Source: an uncultured Selenomonadaceae bacterium (lineage in GTDB: Bacteria; Bacillota; Negativicutes; Selenomonadales; Selenomonadaceae). From it: a stretch of 9,654 nt of DNA. This document shows, in pieces, positions 1 through 5,920 of this stretch. The position numbers and the translations under genes are program-made. The stretch covers positions 1 to 9,654 of the forward strand of contig CAJOPK010000167.1 of assembly GCA_905236255.1 (NCBI GenBank). The letters run 5' to 3'. Each line of letters opens with the position of its first letter. Positions within the stretch are counted from its first letter, which is position 1. The notes under the pieces are model-generated. The model searched no databases. It had not been told where the DNA came from and saw only the letters and a list, made by a program, of their open reading frames with translations.

Positions 1-1
1 C

Positions 2-1489
2 GACGAAGACAGGGCGACAATTCAAAAAGAATTTAATCAGCGTTACGATACAATAAACGATATTGCAACGACTACAAATTACAACGGCAAAAGACTTCTT
101 GACGGAACATATTGCAACAAAATTGTAACTTCATCGGGGTTGTCCGGAAAAGGCTCAACTTCCGGAATAAATTCAACGGGAGCATCTTCATCGTCGTCCG
201 GTGTCGGAGAAAATACGACGGTTTCAAACTTGGTCGGCAGGTTTATTCCTTCTTACGGTGCCGTGCTGTCGGAAAAAAATGTAAGTGCTACCGGAATACC
301 GGTTACAAACAGTTTCAGAAGTGTGAACGGCGAACGGGAAGAAAGCGGTTGGACTTGGATAAATGACTGGAATGCAAATAATCCCGGAGATCAGATACCT
401 GTAGGGATAGATGTTGTGCTTGGCACCATATCGGATCAATTTGCGGTGGAAATTGATTTTTCGGGATTGCAATATTCCGGCAGTTTGTCTGACGCCTTGG
501 ACGGACAGGCGTTCAATATTTTGTGCGGAACTTGTTCTCAATACATTTACATGAAGTTTGATTCAAGCAAGACCGCAGCCGAAAGTACCTTTGAAGATAA
601 TCCTGCCGGTATGGTAAGATCGGGATTGGATCAACGGGCTTTTAACATAGGAGTAAAGAATGTAAATAATGCGGACGAATTGCCGCAGACAATTTTTGAC
701 GGAGTAAGGGCGGCTTTGCCCGCCGAGCAATACAATGATCATTATGCGGTTATGGCTGAACTTCACCATGTAAGTATTGCCAAAGATCCGGCGGATCCTT
801 CCAAATTCCTTTTTCTCAAGGATAACAGCCATTTGCAATTTTTGGCGGGAACAATATCAGCAGATGAAAACGATCCTTATCCCGCACCGGAGCCGATTGA
901 CATGGAATATGTTTCGCAACACAGCAACGGTTCCGTCGCCGACTCGGAAAACATTCGTATATTTAATCCGTTGTGGATTCAACACGGGACAAAAGCCAAT
1001 CAGCGAATAAATATTTATATAAACGATATGCATACAAAATCTTTGGGAGCCGGCAGATTGCTTAATTCAGCCGGAAATATTTTGAACGAAAACGATAAAG
1101 CAAGATATGACGCTTTGAAGGGAGATTCCGTCAAACAAAAGGAATGGTTGGAAACCTTGAAAAACGCGCAGAACAAAACTTTGGACGATGCAAGCGTCAG
1201 AACCCGTAAAGATGCAAATATTGCAATAAGAATTTTGGACGGTGCGTTGGAATATGCGATAAACGAATCGACGACAATGGGCGCGTATTTGCAAAGGCTT
1301 GAATTTACGGATATGAACGTCACGACAATGGGCGAAAATGTGCAAGCCGCCGAATCGACAATTCGCGATGCGGATATGGCAAAAGAAATGATCGAATACA
1401 CAAAAAATAATGTTTTGACTCAGGCTTCACAGGCAATGCTTGCCCAAGCCAATCAGAACGGATCTCAAATTTTGAGTTTGTTGCAGTAA
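2..1489 (+). CDS. Flagellin, 5'-truncated by the window edge
   Basis: This is the filament subunit of the bacterial flagellum, exported through the flagellar type III apparatus and polymerised outside the cell. The reading frame is open from base 2 to the TAA at 1487-1489 (495 residues visible), so the true start lies upstream. By comparison with family members I recall, roughly the first 100-110 residues are missing. The visible N-terminal part (DRATIQKEFNQ, then TNYNGKRLLDG) is the end of the conserved D1 region. The centre (about bases 140-960) is variable and surface-exposed. NPLWIQHGT, near base 965, marks the return to conserved sequence. The C-terminus carries the D1/D0 helices (MGAYLQRLEFTD, NVTTMGENVQAAESTIRDAD, ending QILSLLQ). 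Odd points are three cysteines, two of them in a CGTC motif at bases 524-535, although flagellins usually avoid cysteine. A TTG at 140 is internal and not a start. The family call is certain; which paralogue it is cannot be told. Confidence 0.97.
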   Translation, partial: DEDRATIQKEFNQRYDTINDIATTTNYNGKRLLDGTYCNKIVTSSGLSGKGSTSGINSTGASSSSSGVGENTTVSNLVGRFIPSYGAVLSEKNVSATGIPVTNSFRSVNGEREESGWTWINDWNANNPGDQIPVGIDVVLGTISDQFAVEIDFSGLQYSGSLSDALDGQAFNILCGTCSQYIYMKFDSSKTAAESTFEDNPAGMVRSGLDQRAFNIGVKNVNNADELPQTIFDGVRAALPAEQYNDHYAVMAELHHVSIAKDPADPSKFLFLKDNSHLQFLAGTISADENDPYPAPEPIDMEYVSQHSNGSVADSENIRIFNPLWIQHGTKANQRINIYINDMHTKSLGAGRLLNSAGNILNENDKARYDALKGDSVKQKEWLETLKNAQNKTLDDASVRTRKDANIAIRILDGALEYAINESTTMGAYLQRLEFTDMNVTTMGENVQAAESTIRDADMAKEMIEYTKNNVLTQASQAMLAQANQNGSQILSLLQ

Positions 1490-1544
1490 GATAGTGTAAA
1501 AGTATTTTGTAAAAGCAGGAAATTGAATCGAAAAGTAAAAATAG

Positions 1545-1577
1545 ACGGGCGGCGGAAAAATTGCCGCCCGTTTTTTT
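1545..1577 (+). terminator. Intrinsic terminator of the flagellin gene
   Basis: A perfect 9-bp stem (ACGGGCGGC at 1545-1553, GCCGCCCGT at 1563-1571) with a 9-nt loop is followed directly by a run of seven T (1571-1577). It lies 55 bases after the flagellin stop and before the ribosome-binding site of the next gene. Flagellin transcription should therefore end here, with the DUF445 gene transcribed separately or only by read-through. Confidence 0.93.
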
Positions 1578-1605
1578 CAAGCGACGATAAAGGAAGGTAA
1601 TAAAC

Positions 1606-2982
1606 TTGCAAAACAAAAATAAAGCAACGGCGGTACTTGCCGCCTGTGCATCGGCTGCGGCGGTGACTTTACCGGGAATTTCGCCATTTGCCGGAATTGC
1701 GTCCGCCTCAGTCAACGGAAATTTTTTCCTCAATCTTTTCAATCACGGATTTTTGGCGGCAACAATCGGAGGACTTGCGGACTGGTTTGCCGTCACCGCA
1801 CTTTTTCGCAAGCCGTTGGGAATAGGTTTTCGCACGGAAATTTTAAGACGCAACCGTCAAAGAATTATGGAGGCGATTGTGGAATTTGTCGGCACCGATC
1901 TGCTCAACACAAAAAATATTATGGACACGGTAAAAGACGAAAACACCGCCGCACTCTTGATTGATTTCTTTGAAAGGAATAAGGGACGCGAAAAAATTAA
2001 ATCGGTTGCCGTCGAAGTTTTGGCGGAAGTTTTGTCAAAAACCGACACCGCCGCCTTTGCAAAAAATGTCACGCCGATTTTGGAGGACGAGATCAGACAT
2101 TTGGACACCGAAAAACTTATCGATGCCGCAGTGAAAGTCATTACGAACGAAAAACACAGCCGCCGGATTTTGGTGACGATTTTTGAAACCGGAGAAAAAA
2201 TTTTGAAGTCGCCGCATATTCAAGAATCGATTTTGGAAAAAATTACCCAACTGCGCGAGGCTTACGAAGGAGATTCAGCCGGGCGTGCGCTGGTACTTTC
2301 TTCAATGAATTTGACCGACGAAAAAATTCTCAATATCCTGAACGAGAACGCCGAAAAGAAAATTTCGGAAACGATCGCCGGATTGAATTTTGAAGGTATG
2401 CCCGATTCAAAAAAATCCGAAATTATTGAGGATTTGCTTGAAGGCTTTGAAAAATTTGTGCGCTCCGTCGCCGCCGATATTGACGGCAAGAAAATTTTAA
2501 ACACACTGAAAAATCTTTTCAAAGACGAATTTGATTCGGAAAAATATTTGACAAATTGGCTGAACGTAAACATTAAAGGGGAAACCGATTCGCGTGTTTT
2601 GGACAAACTCAACCGAATGACCGAAAATCCCTATCAAAGTCGAATAGTAAAAGTCGAAAAAAATACACCGATCTGGTATTCGGCGGTGGAAAATCTGATT
2701 GACGAAAAAATTGACAATTTTATTCAAAGTCCCGTTCAACAGGAAAAATTTGACAAACTGATAAAGAGTTTTATCGAAAACCTTTTGGAAACTTACCACG
2801 ATCAAATTCCCGGACTCATTCGCGAACGGCTGGATAAATTTTCGGATGACGAACTGACGGAATTTGTCGAAGGAAAAGTTTCGGACGATCTTCAAATGAT
2901 TCGCATTAACGGCTCGGTCTGCGGCGGAATTGTGGGAATGTTCCTTTATGTCGTTTCGGTTTTGATTTCGCGTGTTGTCTGA
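1606..2982 (+). CDS. DUF445 family membrane protein
   Basis: The 458-residue product belongs to the DUF445 family (YheB/YjiN-like). These are membrane-anchored proteins without an established biochemical role, so none is assigned. The diagnostic N-terminal signature GGLADWFAVTALFRKPLGI is at residues 55-73, followed by TEILRRNRQRI. Hydrophobic stretches at about residues 8-35 and 40-66 form the N-terminal membrane anchor. The long middle (about 80-430) is charged and helical. A last hydrophobic segment (about 437-455) follows the conserved-looking MIRINGS, so both ends are membrane-associated with a large soluble domain between. The start is TTG at 1606, chosen because AGGAAGG (1591-1597) sits at good spacing and no better in-frame start precedes the signature. 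It is somewhat longer than the roughly 380-420 residues I associate with the family. The flagellin terminator precedes it. Its last 37 bases overlap the convergent phosphatase gene. Confidence 0.92.
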   Translation: MQNKNKATAVLAACASAAAVTLPGISPFAGIASASVNGNFFLNLFNHGFLAATIGGLADWFAVTALFRKPLGIGFRTEILRRNRQRIMEAIVEFVGTDLLNTKNIMDTVKDENTAALLIDFFERNKGREKIKSVAVEVLAEVLSKTDTAAFAKNVTPILEDEIRHLDTEKLIDAAVKVITNEKHSRRILVTIFETGEKILKSPHIQESILEKITQLREAYEGDSAGRALVLSSMNLTDEKILNILNENAEKKISETIAGLNFEGMPDSKKSEIIEDLLEGFEKFVRSVAADIDGKKILNTLKNLFKDEFDSEKYLTNWLNVNIKGETDSRVLDKLNRMTENPYQSRIVKVEKNTPIWYSAVENLIDEKIDNFIQSPVQQEKFDKLIKSFIENLLETYHDQIPGLIRERLDKFSDDELTEFVEGKVSDDLQMIRINGSVCGGIVGMFLYVVSVLISRVV

Positions 2983-3587
2983 TAATCGACAAAATTTTTG
3001 AGAAGAATTTTTCGGTCGTCGTTCTCAATTTCAAGCAAATTTATACAGGCGTTGTCCTGCGGAAACTTTAAAACATTTTCCAAACTCAACCCGGCAAAAT
3101 TGCAAAGCATAACCGAATTTATCGTGCCGTGCGCGCCGATTAAGACGGTTTTGCCGGGATTTTCTTTGATGATTTCGACAAGTGCCGAATTTGCCCGAAT
3201 TGAAACGTCGTTTAAACTTTCGCCGCCGGGCATTTTAAATTTGTGCGGCAGGGTCTGCCAAATTTTAAAATCGTCCGGATAATTTTTTCCAATATCGGAA
3301 ATGAATTGCCCCGACCAAACGCCGTGATTTATTTCGGAAAATCGCGGCTCAATTCGGATATTGTCTTTGCCTTGAAATTCGGCACAAATTTTTACGGTCA
3401 TCAAAGCGCGTTTCAAAGGACTTGAAATAAAAATATCCGCCGGGAAATTTTTCAAAGCTCCGGCCAAAATTTTTGCCTGAAGTTTCCCGGTTTCATTTAA
3501 GGGAATGTCAATCGCCCCCTGCAGACGACCGATTTTGTTGTATTCGGTTTCACCGTGCCTTATCAACAAAATTTTGGTACTTTCCAC
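2946..3587 (-). CDS. Histidine phosphatase superfamily protein (PhoE/CobC-like)
   Basis: This is a cytoplasmic phosphatase or mutase of the phosphoglycerate-mutase-like fold, which works through a phosphohistidine intermediate. With the start at 3587 the protein has 213 residues. The RHG motif is LIRHGETEYN with Arg10 and His11 (the nucleophile). Further active-site residues are Arg60 (SSPLKRA), the acid Glu85 (SEINHGVWSGQ) and the second histidine His153 (IGAHG). PGGES at 120-124 followed by a downstream Arg resembles CobC (alpha-ribazole phosphatase) and PhoE-type enzymes, but nothing nearby points to cobalamin synthesis, so the substrate is open. An in-frame TTG at 3611 would add an eight-residue extension encoded by the octamer repeat. 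I prefer GTG at 3587 because family members start a few residues before LIRHG. The gene runs divergently from folC and overlaps the end of the DUF445 gene. Confidence 0.9.
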   Translation of the reverse strand: MESTKILLIRHGETEYNKIGRLQGAIDIPLNETGKLQAKILAGALKNFPADIFISSPLKRALMTVKICAEFQGKDNIRIEPRFSEINHGVWSGQFISDIGKNYPDDFKIWQTLPHKFKMPGGESLNDVSIRANSALVEIIKENPGKTVLIGAHGTINSVMLCNFAGLSLENVLKFPQDNACINLLEIENDDRKILLKNFVDYQTTREIKTETT

Positions 3588-3620
3588 CTTTCCACCTTTC
3601 CACCTTTCCAACTTTCCAAC
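3581..3620. repeat. Octamer tandem repeat, five units
   Basis: Five uninterrupted 8-bp units run across the divergent spacer: three TTTCCACC (3581-3604) followed by two TTTCCAAC (3605-3620). On the minus strand each unit reads GGTGGAAA or GTTGGAAA. The unit nearest the phosphatase gene supplies its probable GTG start (3587-3585), and the GGTGG of the next unit could act as a weak ribosome-binding site. Short purine-rich arrays of this kind are prone to copy-number change by slippage. Confidence 0.9.
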
Positions 3621-3632
3621 TTATCACTTATC

Positions 3633-3648
3633 GGAGGTTTTTGTCATG
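3633..3648 (+). promoter_or_regulatory. Ribosome-binding site and start of folC
   Basis: GGAGG at 3633-3637 stands 8 bases before ATG at 3646. This fixes the folC start here rather than at an earlier in-frame start (frame open back to 3505) that would read through the antisense phosphatase gene and the octamer array. Confidence 0.88.
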
Positions 3649-4803
3649 AATGCGGAAAAATATCTTGAGAGTTTAAATATTTTCGGAATCAAGCCGGGCT
3701 TGGAGCGAATAAAAAATTTGTGCGAAAAACTCGGCAACCCCCAAAACAATTACAAAACAATTCACGTCACCGGCACAAACGGCAAGGGATCCGTCAGCGC
3801 AATGCTTGCCGAAATGATAAAAATTGAAGGCTTTAACGTCGGGCTTTTCACTTCCCCGCATTTGGAAAGTTATCGCGAACGCTTTAAAATCAACGGCGAA
3901 AATATTTCCGAAAAAGATTTTTCCGACGAAATTGAACGGATAAAAGATTTGAATTTGCCCGCCACTCAATTTGAAGTTTTGACCGCCGCCGCCTTTGATT
4001 TTTTTGCCCGGAAAAAAGTTGACGTTGCCGTTGTCGAAGTCGGGCTGGGCGGACTTTTTGATTCGACAAACATTATAATTCCGGATATTTCGGTTATAAC
4101 AAATGTTGCGGAAGATCACACAAACATTTTGGGGGATTTGAAAAATATTGCCCTTAACAAAGCCGGGATAATCAAACCGAAAGTTCCGGTGGTGACCGGC
4201 GCAACCGGCTTGCCGCTTGAAATTATCCGGGAAATTGCCGAAAAAAACGATTCGCCGGTTTTTGAAGTGATGAAGCCGGTTGAAAATGTCCGGATAAATC
4301 TTGCAGGCGAATTTCAAAAATTTAATGCCGCAATCGCAATTCAAACCGCAAAACTCTTTCACCTGACGGAACGCGCAATTTTTGAAGGACTTGAAAGAGT
4401 TTCCCATCCCGGACGCTTTGAAATTTTTGAAACCGATTCCGGGAAAATTATAATCGACGGAGCGCACAATCCGAACGGAGCCGCCGCCCTTCGTCAAAGT
4501 CTGGACAAATTTTTTCCGAAAGGAAAACGGATTTTTGTTTTCGGCGCGCTCAAGGATAAAAACATTGACGAAATGATCCGGATTTTGTTCCGGAAAAATG
4601 ATTTTGTAATTGTTACTCCGCCAAATTCGGAACGCGCCGCAACCGTTGATTTTTTGTGCGAAAAACTTAAATCCGGCGGAATCGATTGTACCGGAATTGA
4701 GGACAAACATAAAGCCGTCGAAACTTTGAAAAATCTCGACGGCTCCGTTAAAGTTATTGCCGGTTCACTGTATTTAATCGGAAGTATACGAAACATGATC
4801 TGA
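3646..4803 (+). CDS. folC: Folylpolyglutamate synthase / dihydrofolate synthase
   Basis: This Mur-ligase-type ATP enzyme adds glutamate to dihydropteroate and/or lengthens the glutamate tail of folates, retaining folate in the cytoplasm. The protein has 385 residues. The ATP-binding loop is GTNGKGS at 43-49, followed by LFTSPHLESYRERFKINGE. The central block EVGLGGLFDSTNI and the metal- and ATP-related VAEDHTNILG follow, then NKAGIIK with the conserved lysine. The inter-domain motif is HPGRFE (usually WPGR), and the C-terminal domain opens with DGAHNP at 271-276. At 385 residues it is shorter than the roughly 420-440 of typical bacterial FolC, with the shortfall apparently around the domain linker and C-terminal half; all core motifs are intact, so I expect it to be active. 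Whether it has both synthase activities cannot be read from sequence. It stands alone on this strand, with no folate gene beside it. Confidence 0.94.
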   Translation: MNAEKYLESLNIFGIKPGLERIKNLCEKLGNPQNNYKTIHVTGTNGKGSVSAMLAEMIKIEGFNVGLFTSPHLESYRERFKINGENISEKDFSDEIERIKDLNLPATQFEVLTAAAFDFFARKKVDVAVVEVGLGGLFDSTNIIIPDISVITNVAEDHTNILGDLKNIALNKAGIIKPKVPVVTGATGLPLEIIREIAEKNDSPVFEVMKPVENVRINLAGEFQKFNAAIAIQTAKLFHLTERAIFEGLERVSHPGRFEIFETDSGKIIIDGAHNPNGAAALRQSLDKFFPKGKRIFVFGALKDKNIDEMIRILFRKNDFVIVTPPNSERAATVDFLCEKLKSGGIDCTGIEDKHKAVETLKNLDGSVKVIAGSLYLIGSIRNMI

Positions 4804-4855
4804 AATTTCCGCTCAAAAGGTATTCCCAATTTTATTTTTTTCACCTGCCAAAACA

Positions 4856-5170
4856 TCAGATTTTTCGCGGCGTAACCGTTTTCGGCGGTTCCGCAGGTTT
4901 AGGTTTTACTTCTTGGGGAGGTTTTTGCTGCTCGGGTTTTTCTTCGTCCGGCATCACCGAATCTCTGAATTTATCCCAAAAATCCAAAGATTGAATTTTG
5001 ACGCTGTTTGAATTTTTTAAATCCGTCGGCACTTCCGCTGATTGACTCGTTGAAGTTTCGCAAAAAATCACTTCACCAACTTCTCTTACGGCTGCCGATG
5101 AAAGACCGGCGACGCAAAATGCACTTATCATGAGTGCCGCCAATATGAAATTTTTCACCGGTCTTTTCAT
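4856..5170 (-). CDS. Small secreted proline-rich protein, third of the trio
   Basis: I do not recognise this 104-residue protein. It starts with a clear Sec signal peptide: MKRPVK, a hydrophobic core at about 8-25, and a probable cut after Ala26 or Ala27 (SSAA). The mature part (about 77 residues) has one cysteine (Cys37), a Ser/Thr-rich segment, a short aromatic patch with KFRDS at 67-71, and from residue 74 a charged Pro/Glu/Lys-rich tail with PxP repeats that is probably unstructured. I chose ATG at 5170 because GAGG lies about 10 bases before it; an ATG at 5179 is too close to that site. It begins 21 bases after the stop of the preceding small gene, so it is very likely co-transcribed, and it ends 52 bases from the convergent folC stop. 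That spacer is T-rich but shows no clear terminator hairpin. Its layout resembles the first trio member, suggesting distant paralogy. Confidence 0.8.
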   Translation of the reverse strand: MKRPVKNFILAALMISAFCVAGLSSAAVREVGEVIFCETSTSQSAEVPTDLKNSNSVKIQSLDFWDKFRDSVMPDEEKPEQQKPPQEVKPKPAEPPKTVTPRKI

Positions 5171-5191
5171 AAAAATCATTCCTCTAAAAAA

Positions 5192-5488
5192 TTATCTTCT
5201 CGGGGTTCGCGGGTATCTCGGCAACAAATTCACCTGCGGAAATCGCGGAGTTCTGCGTCCCCTCCAACGCGGCGGCATTTGCGGTCGTCGCGGTTTCGGA
5301 AGGTATGCGGTGAAAGGCGGTTGCCTTACCGGATCAACCGGTCGCCTGAAAATGAAAGGCGGCAGAGGCACCCGTACACGTCCCATATTTTGGATCCGGA
5401 AACTTTTTCCCGGCAATTCCGCCGCCGATGCAAAATTGAAAATGCACAGCGTCGAAACTATTGCCGCAAAAATTGCAAACTTCCTCAT
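5192..5488 (-). CDS. Small secreted Arg/Pro-rich protein, second of the trio
   Basis: I do not recognise this 98-residue protein. Residues 1-23 form a typical signal peptide (MRKF, hydrophobic core, ending SAA before Glu24). The mature part is about 75 residues, with 17 Arg, 2 Lys and 18 Pro but only 2 acidic residues and no Cys, giving a predicted charge near +17. The tail runs through LPKPRRPQMPPRWRGRRTP and ends YPRTPRR. Such composition is compatible with binding anionic surfaces, nucleic acids or polysaccharide, and superficially recalls proline-arginine-rich antimicrobial peptides; no function can be assigned. ATG at 5488 is chosen because it gives the clean signal peptide and lies one base after the TGA of the upstream gene (5492-5490), which implies translational coupling; no strong ribosome-binding site is seen. 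The frame stays open to 5581, but that extension would overlap the upstream gene and bury the signal peptide. Confidence 0.78.
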   Translation of the reverse strand: MRKFAIFAAIVSTLCIFNFASAAELPGKSFRIQNMGRVRVPLPPFIFRRPVDPVRQPPFTAYLPKPRRPQMPPRWRGRRTPRFPQVNLLPRYPRTPRR

Positions 5489-5489
5489 G

Positions 5490-5753
5490 TCAAAATCTTG
5501 ACGGCGGAGGGTTTCTTTTCGGCGCGGGTACCGGAATATCGTAATCCGGTTTTCCCAGTGCACTTTCGCGAAGTTTTGCACGTTGCATTGCTTCCGGGTC
5601 TTTGACTTGTTTCTTTTTGGACTTCAGCATTTCAAAATTGCAAGTGCTTGAAATTTCGGAATCCGTTGAAATTGCCGCTTCGGAAAAATTTGTCGAAAAC
5701 CCCGATATGCAGAAAACCGAAACGACGATCGCGATTTTAAAAATCTTATTCAA
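5490..5753 (-). CDS. Small secreted protein with Pro-rich tail, first of the trio
   Basis: I do not recognise this 87-residue protein. It has a signal peptide (MNKIFK, hydrophobic core to about 20, cut near SEAA at 24-27). The mature part (about 60 residues) has a single cysteine (Cys38), a lysine-rich helical stretch (KSKKKQVKDPEAMQRA, 44-59), KLRES at 60-64, and a proline-rich end (PVPAPK, PPPSRF). Two in-frame TTG codons are possible starts. I prefer 5753 because the AGGGAG motif lies about 10 bases upstream, whereas TTG at 5762 directly abuts it. It is the first gene of a three-gene unit transcribed away from clpX, with a promoter at 5789-5817. Shared features with the third trio member (early single Cys, then K-L/F-R-E/D-S, then Pro tail) suggest paralogy. 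The cysteine within the hydrophobic core does not match a lipobox. Confidence 0.78.
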   Translation of the reverse strand: MNKIFKIAIVVSVFCISGFSTNFSEAAISTDSEISSTCNFEMLKSKKKQVKDPEAMQRAKLRESALGKPDYDIPVPAPKRNPPPSRF

Positions 5754-5782
5754 AAAAAACAATCTCCCTTCGCCTTGATTTT

Positions 5783-5798
5783 GCGGTCATTGTACCGC
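5783..5798. promoter_or_regulatory. Inverted repeat over the -10 box, possible operator
   Basis: A perfect inverted repeat GCGGT-N6-ACCGC covers the whole -10 element of the trio promoter and reaches the expected start region. On the plus strand it is followed by nine T and so resembles a terminator, but no plus-strand gene leads into it. A repressor site is the more natural reading, though this is inference from position only. Confidence 0.45.
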
Positions 5799-5817
5799 CT
5801 TTTTTTTTGCTTGTCAT
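5789..5817 (-). promoter_or_regulatory. Housekeeping-type promoter of the secreted trio
   Basis: On the minus strand ATGACA (5817-5812, 5 of 6 matches to TTGACA) is followed after exactly 17 bases by TACAAT (5794-5789, 5 of 6 matches to TATAAT). The spacer contains a run of nine A. Transcription should begin near 5782, leaving about 28 bases of leader before the TTG at 5753. This makes the trio independent of the clpX transcript. Confidence 0.75.
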
Positions 5818-5920
5818 TAAAGAAAGATTAGAAATGATTTAAAACCCGCCGGTTTCAATTAAAAAATGCCAACCCGGAAAATCGACATCCGCAGTTGACA
5901 TTTTTTTTCGCCGACAAAAT

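Noticed and set aside
140..142. TTG at 140 as the flagellin start
   Set aside because: The frame continues upstream to base 2 and encodes conserved flagellin sequence (DRATIQKEFNQ), so the gene is truncated by the window edge.
3581..3620. CRISPR-like repetition
   Set aside because: The units are 8 bp, directly abutting, with no spacers, so this is a simple tandem repeat.
3673..4710. A 345-codon open frame on the minus strand opposite folC
   Set aside because: It is a shadow of folC with Phe/Asn/Gly-rich composition and no domain. The plus-strand gene has a good ribosome-binding site and all family motifs.
4804..4855. Bidirectional terminator between folC and the secreted trio
   Set aside because: The spacer is T-rich, but I found no stem of useful length next to the T run.
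4856..5753. Lipoprotein signal peptides in the three small proteins, since each has a Cys in the hydrophobic region
   Set aside because: The residues before the cysteines are Phe or Leu (VFC, TLC, AFC) instead of a small residue, and a normal Ala-x-Ala cut site follows. Ordinary Sec signal peptides fit better.
5781..5809. Hairpin plus nine T after clpX as its terminator
   Set aside because: The T run follows the stem only on the plus strand, whereas clpX is transcribed on the minus strand; there the run precedes the stem. It fits better as promoter spacer and dyad.
5895..5900. TTGACA on the plus strand just downstream of clpX
   Set aside because: No reasonable -10 lies 16-18 bases downstream and there is no plus-strand gene to serve; it would only produce an antisense transcript into clpX.
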